A DNA stretch of 64,000 bases from Quillaja saponaria (Eukaryota > Streptophyta > Magnoliopsida > Fabales > Quillajaceae): positions 15,570,679 to 15,634,678 of the forward strand of contig CM055617.1 in the NCBI GenBank assembly GCA_029379385.1, read 5' to 3'. The notes under the pieces are model-generated. The model was not told the DNA's origin. It saw nothing but the letters and a program-made list of their open reading frames with translations, and ran no database searches. Below, piece by piece: positions 24,900 to 39,242 of the stretch (positions within the stretch are counted from its first letter, which is position 1; every line of letters begins with the position of its first letter). The translations under genes were made by a program, and so were the position numbers.

Positions 24900-26600
24900 T
24901 TTGGATATAAGGAATAATGAAGATTTTTATGGTTTATCATATTAACATGGTTTTTTTTTTTGTTTTCTATAATTTAGAGTAGAGTGAGATATTTTACGTT
25001 TATTGACATGTTTTAAGCTCTTGTGTTGTTTGTTTCTCGTCGATACTTTTGGTTCTTCTTGAATGTCATTTTTATTTTAAAAGTTACATAATGGGTACTA
25101 GTTTCAATCCTTTCAAGCGAATAGCATTTTGTTTTCTATGTTGATGAAAATGGTGTTATTCCTTAATTTCATTACTTCTAAAGATGTAAAATTTTGTTAT
25201 CAAGTGAATTATGATATGACTTTTGAATTGAGAAATTCATGTCAAACGATTTGTGAAACGAAGTTGTTTGTTTACGAGAAGTTGATTCAAGGTAACTTGT
25301 TTGTGAGAACTTTAGGTTAGGTTGTTTTGACAATATAATTGATTGAACTTTTCCATTGAATTGTATTTTAGAAATATGTTTAAGGCTGAAAATGTTGACT
25401 TTCAAGTATTGGAAAGTTGTGATATTGAATAATGAAATTCGATTTTATGATTTTATCAAAAATTTAATACGCTATTTTATGAAAATTAGTTTTAAGGAGG
25501 AAAACTTAATAGAATATCGTAGCTAACAGCAGTGTTGTTAGCCTTAGTGCACCATGGTTTGACCTTAGCTAGCAAGGGTGATGCTAGCCCAATGCTCGTC
25601 TAAGCACGTGGATTGGATTTGTTTGGATATGTTCAGATTCAGATGGAGTTGGATGCTTAGTTAGCAGGACCGATGTGGATTGGATTGGTTCATTTGATAT
25701 CTATTTTATTAGTTTTGATGCACCATAGTTCGACCTCAACTAGTAGGGGTGTTAGTCCCGAGCTAGGCTAAGCATGTGGATTGGATTGGTTTTGATATGA
25801 TTAAAATGATTCAGGTTTAACGTCTAGTCAGCAGGGTTGATGCTGACCTTTGGGTCTTGTGCGCATTGGTTGGTTTGAAATTCTGTCTTGGTGTCCTCCA
25901 AGTTTGATGTTTTGTAACTGTTTTCTCTATTGAATATGTTTTGAAAATATTTTTTTTCTTCCCTTAATTATGAAAAGATTCCTTTTGAGTGAATATATTT
26001 TAAAATATGTGCTTAGCTTCAGCATTCTTTACATGAATGTTGTAAATATTGCTGGAAAATAACATTTGTTATAGTTCTTATGCCTTACTTGAATAATTGT
26101 TTACATAATGAAAATATTTTTGTTTAGCTTGTTCAATCTTTTTGAAATATTTGTTATTTGTTTATTTTATATATATGAAATACATTTTGGTAGAATTTAC
26201 ATTTTCTTTCAAAATAATACAGCCTTGCAAGAGTGAATATTAATGTTGTACTTGCCGACTCACTAAACTTGTGAAAGCTCACTCCATTCTCTTTCTTAGT
26301 TTTGTAGATACTTAGCCTGAACGTATTTTTCATTTGAGGTCTAATGCCAGCACTTGTTAACCTGGAACTTGGTATTTTGTATTTTGTTATTGTTGCTCCA
26401 CAGTTACACTTGATTACGGAAAGGTCGTTATCTATCTTTGTATATCAATTGTTGGTTGTCTATTTTTTATGCTTTGATATTAATTTGAGGCTACCTTGAG
26501 CCGAAATAAGTCTCATCTTACCTTGTTTCTCGTGCTGATCATGAAACTTTAACTGTCAACCAGACTATAATGCGCTTTCTAGTGGAGACATTGATACAAT
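24900..26600 (+). repeat. LTR-like repeat region, no gene
   Basis: The layout resembles the large gypsy-type LTRs at 56.7-58.9 kb. A segment with GACTCACTAAACTTGTGA and a CTCACTC...TTAGTTT stretch (26255-26310) parallels the CTCACTGAGTCATCGTGACTCACTC block at 57330. It also contains the internal repeats noted below. Ends were not located, so this is a tentative call. The frames at 25129-25405 carry no domain. Confidence 0.4.
25548..25860. repeat. Diverged 172-bp direct repeat with palindromic motif
   Basis: GCACCATGGTTTGACCTTAG at 25548 returns as a near match at 25720. Both copies continue through an AGCACGTGGATTGGATT-like segment. Imperfect palindromes of the form TAGCAAGGGTGATGCTA occur four times across the block. 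Confidence 0.6.
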
Positions 26601-27285
26601 TTTAATCCAACTATAGTATATGTATATGTCTTCATCTCTTCTAGATAGTTTATTACTAATTAAAAGAATTTCACAACTACTACAATTTAGCAAAGCTTAT
26701 TTTTTGGAAGCTAGTTATGGTTTGTCTAATGAACTTTTGAGTTTTCTTTAACAATTTCAAAAAATGAAAGTAAATATCTAGCATTTTATGGTTTAGACCC
26801 AAACCCCGACTATAGATAAGTTTTGTTTTTTGTTTTTTTAATCATTTATATGTTAATTAGTTATTTTATTTCAACAAGGCAATGACAGTCTATTTTAGCA
26901 GTGAACATAGTGATGAAGTTAATTTAGGACAAGAAAATGTCAAGAATTATCACGAGCACAATGAGAATTTTCATAATGATTTTTAACTATTAATTTTTAC
27001 TTTTATGCTATATTAGTGCATAAGTGAGACTCGTCTACAATAAACCCTTACCTGTTTAATGAGTGTCAATCAAATATTGTCGTCCTTATATAAAGAAAAT
27101 AAAATATTATAAAATTATTTAATCGCTTTTACATAGTCACATTTATATTTAAAATATTAACTTCAATTATACTATATCAAACAACAATACAATTGCATAT
27201 TAATGACATCTAATAATATATTTGGAAGTTGATATTATCTAATCCTATGTAATACAGCACTGCAATTTCACAAACAATTTTTTTT

Positions 27286-27395
27286 TTTTACTCAACCATT
27301 TTTCAAATAGAAAACAGATACGGCATTTTAATTTCAAAAACAAACATTTCTTTTATCTTTACTCAATCATTTTTCAAATAGAAAACAGATTTATG
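27286..27395. repeat. Short direct duplication of about 71 bp
   Basis: CATTTTTCAAATAGAAAACA preceded by TTTACTCAA occurs near 27286 and again near 27358 with one or two differences. It is a local tandem duplication in intergenic DNA left of the reductase gene. Confidence 0.7.
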
Positions 27396-27701
27396 AGAAA
27401 TATACTACCAATTTTACATTCTCCCATATTGCATGAAGTAGAAAGTTTGACATGAGGTAATAATGCTTATTCTTTCCCTAATTCTAATGCACAGACACAC
27501 ACTTTACAAGTTACATTACAGATAATATTTTACCTCCCTTTCTTCATAGTTTGACTAAATGACTTCGTAAGTCTACCGTACTTTCTTTCTTATTGTATCA
27601 TAGGCCTTCGCCACTTCAAACGGCGCTTTGCCCCTATTTTTTTTCTTTTTTGAATTAGAAAAATACGGGGTCTTACTTATTATGTTCAGGTACTCATGGA
27701 A

Positions 27702-29618
<1,917 letters not shown>

Positions 29619-29628
29619 TCATGATTTA

Positions 29629-29641
29629 ATTATATAAAGTT
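29629..29641 (-). promoter_or_regulatory. Likely TATA box of the reductase gene
   Basis: On the minus strand the sequence reads TTTATATAATT, about 165 bp before the ATG. Transcription starting about 30 bp downstream would place the 24-bp repeats in the leader. Assigned from position and motif only. Confidence 0.4.
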
Positions 29642-31503
29642 TAAATTATTGAGTCTCACTTCGTACTACATAGGTGTCTGCCCAATTTAAAAAAACCCGC
29701 CATACACATGGCAGCATCCTATAATTATTAGATTTGAATTGGAATACAAAATTAACCTTATGTATCTCAGCACTAACGTGTCTAGCATTCGACATTGTCT
29801 TAGACTAAAGAAGCATCTGCCATACTAAAAAAAATTATCACAAAACTTATGTGTGTCAGCACTTACGTACATAGCATCAATATTGTAAAGGTGACAAAAT
29901 TGTTGCCAAAATATATTGCAACGGTTTTCTTCTTGTTGCTGAAAACTGTGTTACCTAAAGTGTTTGGCAATGGCTTTTTATTTATCTAATATAACATTCA
30001 CAGAACCATTGCTAACTAATATCTAATGCAACATTTTTCTTATAATTAAAGACAACACTTAACAGCAAGTTTTAATTTATTTTTTTATTTGCAACATTGA
30101 TGAATTGTTGATAGATAGTAATAAATGCAATGTTTTTCTTACAATTAAAGATTCTTAGATTCAAGTGCTACAATGATTTTTGATGGTTTAAGCAACGTTT
30201 TTTTTTTCAATTAGACAACATTTGTTTTCTTTTAGCAATGGTTATATCATACTTTTGGTAACACTTTATTTTGAATGTGCACAATTTTCATTAATTTAAA
30301 GACAACACTTTTTTATATGTTACAACACTAAATTTTTGTTGCCTTTTCATTCAGTATTCTAGCTATAAATGTATAAAATAAACTTACCATTTTCGATATA
30401 ATATTTAAATACAATAAAACAAGATTAAATACCTGATACAATAACATTATACATATGTTAAAAGGCATAATAAAAATGAACAAAAAAGTCAAATATTTCA
30501 TTATGTAGAAAGTATCATTCCTCACAAAATGAGGATCCAACAAACACTAAGTCTTAAACATAGTTAAAATATATTAATACAACTAAATAAACAACCAAAA
30601 CAACCAACAATATTATATTAACATAATAACTCATCAATCTATATTAAAAATGAGCTATATCTGATCATCATTTTCATCCATTTGAATATCTTCACTATTC
30701 ATCTCGATATATCTCCATCGATTGCATCATGATCTTCATAGAGTCTTGCATCATCTTAATCATAAAAAATTTGTTAACTCAAAAACTAACAAAAAAGTAT
30801 TGAAAAGTTGTGTACATATAGATAATCTCATTTCATATATACCTTTTGGCAACATTGGGACATCTATAGATGTAGATGTTTGCATATGTGCGATGGCATC
30901 ATCATGTGGAGGAGCCAACAATGCTGCAAATATTTCTGGTTTAATGACCAAATTAGGATTACTTTTGCATGTCTTGTTGCCAAGATTGAAAATTTTCTTC
31001 ATTGACCTTTTGCATAGACTCAAACTTAGAGTGTCTTTTCAGTGATAATGGAGTGATGTTTCTCTCAAACCAACATACTTTATTGGGGTTTCTCTTTCCT
31101 AAACATTGTATCAAAGACATCTTCACTACTTTCATTAGAATTCTCAACAATTCCTTAATTTTTGAATCCAAAGACAAATACAATTTTAAAATCATGACAA
31201 ACTCATCTATATTGAAATAGGCATTAAAGTCTCATAATTAGCAACTACTAGTTTGTAAGAGACGTTATAGTCTTCAATTTTTATTGCATATTCACAGAAC
31301 ATGGTTACCTTTAATATAAGTGTCTAACCTTTGTAGATCAAGTTTCAAACATGGTTATCAGATTATGAACTTCATAAATTTAAGAATTTATACCTAAAAT
31401 TGCTTTCTAAACTAATTCAAGTATGATTATCAGATTATAAACTTCATAAATTCAAGCAATGAAAATAGAAGTTCAAAAGAAAAAAAGCTTTCCCATTTAT
31501 AGA
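29642..31503. other. Intergenic with GCAAC/GTTGC-rich segment and weak minus-strand frames
   Basis: From about 29890 to 30340 the words GCAAC, CAACATT and their complements recur every 20-60 bp, as in subterminal regions of some DNA transposons, but I found no terminal inverted repeat. The minus frames at 31195-30760 read partly like degraded transposon protein (a glutamine/lysine-rich helical segment). No assignment is possible. Confidence 0.35.
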
Positions 31504-31508
31504 GGATA
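31504..31508. repeat. Target-site duplication GGATA (left)
   Basis: GGATA lies directly before the left LTR and is repeated exactly at 36859-36863 directly after the right LTR, fixing both ends of gypsy element 2. Confidence 0.88.
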
Positions 31509-31881
31509 TGATACAGTTGAAGCAGGAAGTAAGTCTTGGATTATAACCTAAACAAGTACAAGCCCATCAACATAAATAACTACAATGCACCATTTCATTT
31601 AATGGCCTTTCTAACTGATATGGTTGGGCTATTATTCTAGTTAGGCCATGTCAGCTAATTAGTTGGATTGTTAGTTCAAGTTAGTTTAATCTGTTAACTT
31701 AAGTTGGTGAGTGAATCAAAAAGAGTGTATAAAAGCTATAACTTAGTGTGTTAGAAATTGATTAAAGTTGTAATGAAATTGGCTGAAGGCCTTCTCTGTT
31801 TTCTCTCTCAAATTCTTTCTTTCTCTTCCTTGACTCTGTGAGATTGAGTTTCCATTATTGGAACTTGATTTTACCTTATTA
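31509..31881 (+). repeat. Left LTR of gypsy element 2
   Basis: 373 bp, direct repeat of 36493-36858. It has a likely TATA element in GTGTATAAAAGCTATAAC near 31725. Numerous scattered substitutions and small indels separate the two LTRs. Confidence 0.9.
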
Positions 31882-31884
31882 AAA

Positions 31885-31896
31885 TGGTATTAGAAC
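31885..31896 (+). other. Primer-binding site of gypsy element 2
   Basis: TGGTATTAGAAC differs from the initiator-Met type TGGTATCAGAGC at two positions, both transitions, and sits three bases after the LTR. Confidence 0.75.
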
Positions 31897-31913
31897 AAGA
31901 TCTTGGCTTAGAT

Positions 31914-34900
31914 ATGGTGACTGTAAGTGCTATTGTGATTGATCAAAGTCTCATAGCCTTGGAATCAAAGATAGAGACCATGGCTAGGATTGATTCGTCA
32001 ATCCAAGCATTAAAGGAAGACTCTGAAGTTAAATTCTAGGTTATGATAGATGCTACTAACACCAGATTTCAAGAAGTTCTGGCTATTATGGCTACCTTCC
32101 AGAAACAAAATGAAAACCACCATCCTTCACCACTTAAAGTGAACCAACTGCCAATTAATCCTCATGCACCGGGTATGCAGTTTGCTTCACCTCACATAAA
32201 TGAACCAATAGGGTATCAGTACTAAGAACCACCTACAAGAGCACCTAGACTACCAGAGGTACAGGAAATGGGTTTGAAAGAATATAAACTGTTGAAGAAA
32301 GTGGCACAAGCAGAATTTCCAAGATTTAGCGGAGAAAACTTAAGAAGCTAGGTGTTCAAGTGTCAGGAATTCTTTGAAATTGATGAAACATCAGAAGACA
32401 TAAAGGTTAGGCTAGCTGCAGTACATTTTGGAGAAAGAGTTGTTGAATGGTACTAAGGCTTTAAGGAGTAGAAAAGAAGGGGAAAGATAACATGGGAGGA
32501 GTTAGTGTAGGAATTGCAAACATAGTTCAAAGGTAGTGTCTTAGCTAGACCTATCATAACCTTAAAGAAACTTAAGCAGAATGGTAGTGTGGAGGAGTGC
32601 AATGAACAATTTGAGGTGTTGAAAATAGATGTACTTTGGATAAGGAGGCATTGTTAGATTACCATCTTGGTAGTCTTAAGGAAGAGATAGTGCATGGAAT
32701 AAGCTTAGTAGAGATTAAACCTTTGTCGTATGCAATGAGTTTAGCAGTAACCTAAGAAAACCTATTGTCATCTACCATTTATAAGAAACCCTATCCTAGC
32801 CACCAAAAACTGTTACCATACCCAAGTTTACTCTAAATATCTTTGAAAACCCACAGCCATCAACATACCAGAACTTGAATTCCAACCCTAATTCTAAAAA
32901 CAGACTTTATAACATAACTATAAACCTATAGAAAACCTCAACCCCAAAAAACCATCGTTCTTTATGTCCAAGGCAAAGATGGAGGATAAAAGGTAAAGAG
33001 GGCTATGTTTCTATTACAATGCTAAGTTTACCCCAGGCCACAACTATAGGAATGAGTATAACTGTAGAAGGTGATAGTGAAGCTGAAGGGGAAGAAGGAA
33101 TAGTATATCTCAGTGAGTATTTACTAGAAAGGGAGTGTGAAGAAGAAACTTCAATTTCAATACAAGCCTTGATTGGAATTGGACCAGGCGCAGGATAAAA
33201 GTATTCCAGACCATGAACGTTAGAGATTTTATCAAGAAATTGGAGGTAATGATACTCATTGACAATGGGAGTACTTACAACTTTGTGGATTTGGAATTAA
33301 CAAAAAGATTTGGGTTAAAACTGAGACAAACTAAAGACATGGAAGTTATAGTGGCAAATGGTTCAAAGCTAGTTATCTCTTCTATGTTCCAACTTAGAAT
33401 GGAAAATGTCTTAGACAAGTTTCAAAGTAGACTGCTTAGTCATGCCCTTGACCAATTATGACTTAGTCTTAGGAGTTCAATGTCTGGTTGCATTAGGCAA
33501 TATAAGATGGAATTTTAATGAAATGGTTATGGAATTCAAATAGGGAGAATAAGGAAATCCTAGTTACAAGGAAAAAGTGGAGTAGTAGTGAATTTGGTGG
33601 ATAGTAGAAGAATAGTTAGAAACAAACCTGGTAGCAACATGCTGATACAATTCAGTGCAGCACCTAACAAGAGGCCCCAAAAGATGGCAGCTTGTTTTCT
33701 GTTGCACTACTGCAAACAGAGGTAAACTAACCAAAATTAGATAATCTACTTCAAGTTTTTGTTGATGTCTTTGATATTCCCCAATCACTTCCTCCCAAAA
33801 GACAATTTAACCATCAGATTGTGTTTAAAGAAGGTTCAAAACCCTACAATATCAGACCATATAGATATGGTCCATTGCAAAAAGATGTTATTGAAAAGAT
33901 GGTTAAGGAAATGTTAGAAAACAGAATAATCAGACCTAGCAGTAGCTCATTTACATCACCTGTAGTCCAAGTAAAAAAGAAAGACGATACCTAAAAATTT
34001 TGTATGGACTATAAGAGGCTTAATCAGTTAACACTGAAAAATCAGTTCCCCATTCCACTAATAGAAGAATTGTTAGATGAACTACATGGGGTCAGATTCC
34101 TTTCGAAACTAGATTTGAGGAGTGGTTACAACCAGATTAGGATGGCACCACAAGATATCCACAAGAATGCTTTTAGGACTCTAAGAGGTTTAGTTTATGG
34201 TTATGCCATTTGGCTTAACCAATGCTCCTGCCATATTTCAAGGTCTAATAAATTGCAGATTCAAGCCATTGTTGAAGGAGTGTGTATTAGTCTTCTTTGA
34301 TGATATACTAGTTTACAGTAGAACTTGGGAAGAACATATGAAACACTTGAGAAAGGTGTTGCAGCTTATGTGTTGTATGTAAAGAAAAGTAAATGCACCT
34401 TTGCAAGCAAACAAATAGAATATTTAGGGATATCATTACTGAGGCTGGAGTATTTGCATATCGAAAGAAGATCACTGCTATAAGTGAATGGCCTAGACCC
34501 AAAAACAATAAAGGAGTTGAGAGGCTTTTTAGGTTTAACAGGTTACTACAGGAGGTTTATCAGAGATTATGGCAAGTTGAGCAGGAATCTGAACCTACTA
34601 TTGAAAAAGAGTGGTTTCAATTGAAACTAAGCAACTGAAGATGAATTCCAGAAATTTAAACTCTTGATAAGTTAAGCCTCAGTAATAACATTACATGATT
34701 ATAAGAAAGTTCTTATATTGGAGATTGATGCTTTAGGCGCAAGCATAAGAGCAGTATTGTTGCAGAAAGGACATCCTTTAGCATTCATGAGTAAAGCACT
34801 TGGCCTTAGGCACATGCTCTGTTAACTTATAAGAAGGAGCTTATTACTATAGTGTATGCCATTAACAGATGGAACCAATATCTAATAGGCAGACATTTTA

Positions 34901-36450
34901 TAATAAAAACTAATCATTAGGCTTTAAAACACATGTTGGAGTAGAAGGAGTGCAATCAGGTTTTGCAAAAGTGGCTTCCTAAACTAATGGGATTAGATTA
35001 TGAAATCCAATATAAAAAGGGAAAACAGAATATTGTGGCTGATGCCTTGTCAAGAGTAGTTATTAATGAAGAAAATGAAGTTACTTGTAAGGCTATATCT
35101 GTTGTTCCTACAGATTTAATCCAAAGAGTAGTTACAAGTTGCTTAGAAGATGAACAACTACAAATAATCAGTTAAGAAGTACAAGAGATTTAAAGTAGAC
35201 ACAAGCACTATGAAATGGTGCAAGGGTAACTTAGAAGGAAAGGAAAATTAGTAGTGGAAAACAATGAAGAGTTCAAGTGGTCCAAATGGACATTATAGAG
35301 TTCATGCTACCATTAGAAGATTGGGAAGTACATTTTATTGGAAGGGTATAAAGAAGAGCGAGAGAAATTTTGTGAGAAAATGTAAAGTCTGTCAAAGGTT
35401 TAAGGGAGAAACTACAGTAATGCATGGTCTATTACAGTCCTTACCTATACTAAAAAGGGTTGGTCTTCTATATCCATGGATTTCATAGTGGGTTTGCCCA
35501 ATTAAGAAGGTAAACGGTTATACTGGTGAAAGTTGACAAGTTATCTAAGTTTGGCCACTTTATAGCATTGCAGCACCTATAAACTACAGCATACATGGTC
35601 TGCCAGAGGATATTATATCAGATAGGGATACCATATTCATGTCTGGATTTTGGAAAAAGTTGTTTATCATTTAACAAGTCAAATTACATTACTCTATAGC
35701 ATACCATCCATAATCTAACGGTCAAACAAAAGTTGTCAACAGATGTGTGGAGACACACTTGAGGTGTTTTACAGGGGATAATCCTAAAACTTGGGTAAAA
35801 TGACTTTCTGTAGCATAGTGTGGTATAATTCAGGTCATTACTCATCCATTAATATGATTCCTCATCAAGCCATGCTTTGCCAGGAACCACTATCTCACAT
35901 CCCCTATGTTAAGAAACACTTTAGCAGCGATGTAGTGGATAGTCCTTAACAGCTAAATAAGCCATTATTCAATTGCTTAAGCAAAACTTAAAAAAGGCAC
36001 AAGAAAGAATGATGTTGCAGGCAAGCATAGAACAGGAAGAGAGTTTAAAGTGGGGGCTTGGGTTTATTTGAAGATCAAGCCTTCCAGGCAGAGTTCAATG
36101 CATAGTACTAGTTACCACAAATTGGCTGCTAAATACTATGGACCTTTCCAAGCAGTGACTAGGGTAGGCAAGGTAGCTTATAAACTGCAACTACCTCCAG
36201 GGTCAAAGCTACATAACATGTTCCAGGTATCCCTACTTAAGAGACTACATAGAAATTATGTAGTTTACACACATTTGCCAAATCCTAATGAAGAAGGATA
36301 GTTAGCACTGGAGCCAGTGGCAATACTCAGCAGAAGGATGATCAAAAGATCCAACAAGCTTGTAGCACAAGTCTTGGTGCAGTGGTCTAATAGCTATTGA
36401 GAGGAATGCACATGGGAGGATTACAAAGCTTTGAAGATTAGATATCCTCA
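31914..36450 (+). pseudogene. Degenerate gag-pol of gypsy element 2 with chromodomain
   Basis: Gag opens at ATG 31914 and is broken by a stop after about 41 codons. A gag core (AEFPRFSGEN) follows near 32310. The protease motif near 33255 reads LIDNGST, with Asn where Ser or Thr of DSG/DTG is usual. Reverse transcriptase at about 33790-34390 has [14 protein letters not shown], and [10 protein letters not shown] then FFDDILVYS (near 34293). RNase H covers about 34715-35065, ending in KKGKQNIVADALSR. The integrase zinc region is at 35280-35400 (CKVCQRF). The C-terminal block LHNMFQVSLLKR (near 36210) is followed at 36310-36450 by EPVAILSRR, VLVQW and CTWED, a chromodomain signature with one internal stop. 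Confidence 0.87.
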
Positions 36451-36492
36451 ATGGAATTCTTGTGGACAAGAATTCTTTGAAGGGAAAGGCAT

Positions 36493-36858
36493 TGATACAG
36501 TTGAAGTACTAAGTCGGTCTCAGGTTATAAGCTAAACGAGTACAAGTCCAGCAACCTAAATAACTATAATGCATCGTTTCATTTACTAGCCTTTGTAATT
36601 GAATATGGTTAGGCAATTATTCTAGTTAGGCCATGTTAGCTAATTAGTTGGATTGTTAGTTCAAGTTAGTTGGATCTATTAGCTTAAGTCGGTTAGTGTA
36701 TCAGAAAGTTAAAGTGTATAAAAGCTATAACTTAGTGTATTGGAAATTGATTAATGTTGTTAATGAAATTGGCTGAAGGCCTTCTCTGTTTTCTCTCTTT
36801 CTCATCCCGACTCTATTAGATTGAGTTTTCATTATTGGAACTTGATTTTACCTTATCA
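36493..36858 (+). repeat. Right LTR of gypsy element 2
   Basis: 366 bp, direct repeat of the left LTR, starting TGATACAG and ending TTATCA immediately before GGATA. Confidence 0.9.
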
Positions 36859-37063
36859 GGATAGAAGACAAAGGCCTTCTAAGAAATTGCCAAAGGCCAG
36901 GGCTACAAAAGGCAAAACATAGTCTTTTGCCCAAGTTTTGTTGTTCATTAAACAAGTAATTGATTCTAAAGGAATAACATAAGAGGGGATTAATCTTGAA
37001 TGGAAAAAAGGGTATAGATACCTCCTCAAAAGAACCCTAATAGATGGCTATTAGGCACAAAAC

Positions 37064-37498
37064 TGATGGAAATGTGTAATTAGCCCACATTGCCACTTTG
37101 TTAGAATGTAGTGGACACTCACATACTCAAACACACATTTAGACATTTAGAGAGAAAAGATAATATTGTAGTGGAAACTTTAATAACTCATTACTAAATC
37201 AATATAAGTGGTGATACCATTTGGGGTAGACCCAAATATCACAAGACTCAATATAACATATATATACTAGTAACACTAACTCACTAATTTGTAACTCTCT
37301 AATAACTAATAACTCACTACTAATAAGGTTTAAAAACCCATTACTAGCAATGAAACTCCCATTAATACATAATTCATTACAATTTCATAACTCACCACTA
37401 ACACACAATTAACTACTAATTTATATCACTAATTATTTTATTAATTCTCCTAGGAGTTAGAAATACTAAAAGACCAATTTCAAATTACAATTTCAACA
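37064..37498 (-). repeat. 3' LTR of the TRIM-like element
   Basis: 435 bp, nearly collinear with 38100-38534 and of identical length, differing by scattered substitutions. Its outer end reads TGATGGAAATG where the other copy reads TGTTGGAAATG. Confidence 0.85.
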
Positions 37499-38049
37499 CT
37501 CTCCCTTAATTTGAAATTTTCTTCTTTGAATTTTTTTGATTCTTGTGTGAAGTGTCCATATCATGTTGATCTCATGAATTATCTTTAAAGTTGTTCACCA
37601 ATTGACTCTTGAAATAACAACATTAAGTTTTGTCATTTGCTTCTTTTCAAAGAAGTTTTTGTTTTCTTGCATAAAACTACAACAATTTCACCAAAAGGCC
37701 TTCAACAACTTTTTTAATTCTCTCCATCACTCAGACCCATTTTTTTCCCTCACTTAAGCTAGGCTCTCATTCATAACAATTTATTTTTTTCACACAACAA
37801 TATTCTCTTTTACCTCTAAAACATTAATCTAATCATTTTCTTTTCTCTCATGTGAAGCCTCCATACCACATTCATTCATCATCACGTATTTTACTTGTGA
37901 GTATTATCCTTCATCATGGGTTGTGCATCCAGTGTTTTCTTCATGCTCCAACGATAAGCCCTTTGCATGGATAATCTCACATTATCTGACTTCAATCATG
38001 AGCTACACTTGCATCTTATTCCCCATAGCTAACATCTCAGTAGAACAAT

Positions 38050-38097
38050 CAGCTCTGATACCACTTTGTTAGAAATATGGTAGGCTCTGATACCCAC
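38050..38097 (-). repeat. Duplicated primer-binding site
   Basis: The stretch GCTCTGATACCACTTTGTTA (about 38051) is followed 33 bp later by GCTCTGATACCCACTTTGTT (about 38084). On the minus strand the element therefore has two initiator-Met-type primer sites in a row, each preceded by a copy of the LTR end (TTTCTAACA and TTTCCAACA). Confidence 0.75.
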
Positions 38098-38099
38098 TT

Positions 38100-38534
38100 T
38101 GTTGGAAATGTGTAATTAGCACATATTACCACTTTGTTAGAATGTAGTGAGTACTCATATACTCAAACACACATTTAGACATTTAGATAGGAAAGATAAT
38201 ATTGCAGTGGAAACTTTAACAACTCATTACTAAACCAATACAAGTGATGATGCCACTTGAGGTAAACCCAAATATTACAAGACTCAATATAACATATATA
38301 TACTAGTAACACTAACTCACCAACTTGTAACTCTCTACTAACTAATAACTCACTACTAATAAGGTTTAAAAACCCATTACTAGCAATGAAACTCCCACTA
38401 ATACATAATTCATTACAATTTCATAACTCACCTCTAACACACAATTAACTATTAATTCATATCACTAATTATTTTATTAATTCTCCTAGGAGTTAGAAAT
38501 ACTAAAAGACTAATTTCAAATTACAATTTCAACA
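38100..38534 (-). repeat. 5' LTR of the TRIM-like element
   Basis: 435 bp direct repeat of 37064-37498; adjoins the primer-binding site on its lower-coordinate side. Confidence 0.85.
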
Positions 38535-39165
38535 AGGACATGCTTTGGTTACATTCCTCTTACCAAACCAGAACATGGTTTCACATGATGAGTTTGCCTT
38601 ATATCTAGAAAGCACACACAAAATGTTACAAAATAAAATGTAAGCAGATGCATTAGTAATATTAAAGGTCCCTGGTGGAAAAATTCGATGGTGGGAGAAG
38701 AAATCCTTCAATCAAGGAATCAAAATGAAATACAGGAACAACACGCATCAGGACAACATACAGACATAGATATGATATTCAGTGTTCAAGGAACCATCTT
38801 ATCCTCCCTATAAATAAAACCCATTAGCTAGAATCCTCCCTGGAAAAAGTCAATGGAATAAGGCAGTAAGCTTGGAAGATGACTTCTATGTATTTAGAAC
38901 TGTGTTAAAATTTAAATATTATTAATCCATGCAACTGGATTCTAGATTCACATCAACTTGCACAAAGAGCTAGTATTAAACAATTAAGAGAAAAAAGTTG
39001 GTTTTGTAAGCTTGGAAAAGCATGACCATGTAATCTTAAGCACCCTGGACACGACAAAACAGGAACTCCAACCAAATTTCCCTCCCCATCTCTTACTAAT
39101 ATATGACCCACTATTAATACACAACAGAAGTGGAACGCAACAAGTAACCCTTCATCTCAAGTTAC

Positions 39166-39242
39166 CATGGAGAACTAATACGCTTGTGAACTTGCCGATC
39201 AAACGCATTAGATGTAGAAATCCCAGGTTCAGCATCAGTAGC
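39166..39242 (-). pseudogene. Exon-like fragment, unidentified
   Basis: On the minus strand, between a CAG acceptor and a GTAACT donor, 25 codons are open with coding-like composition (ATDAEPGISTSNAFDR at the start). No partner exon with matching phase was found and I do not recognise the protein. Confidence 0.25.

Larger units (their letters stand above)
31509..36858 (+). mobile_element. Complete, inactivated Ty3-gypsy chromovirus
   Basis: The 5.35-kb element has LTRs at 31509-31881 and 36493-36858, each starting TGATACAGTTGAAG. The right ends CTTATCA; the left has CTTATTA after one transition. It is flanked by GGATA duplications. A primer site starts three bases after the left LTR, and a purine run (GAAGGGAAAGG) precedes the right LTR. 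The interior holds gag, protease, reverse transcriptase, RNase H, integrase and a C-terminal chromodomain-like segment. Short LTRs, small total size and a chromodomain fit the Reina-like chromoviruses, an inferred assignment. The many stops show it is dead. Confidence 0.9.
37064..38534 (-). mobile_element. TRIM-like non-autonomous LTR retrotransposon
   Basis: Two 435-bp direct repeats (37064-37498 and 38100-38534) flank about 600 bp with no coding frame. Read on the minus strand, the LTR starts TGTTGAAATTG and ends CATTTCCAACA. The 5' LTR (38534-38100) is followed by AAG and TGGGTATCAGAGCC, an initiator-Met-type primer site. A purine tract, AATTAAGGGAGAG, lies directly before the 3' LTR (37498-37064). 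Flanks AAAAC (37059-37063) and AGGAC (38535-38539) match at only three of five positions, so a target duplication is doubtful. It has every signal for reverse transcription but no proteins, as in TRIM or small LARD elements. Confidence 0.82.
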
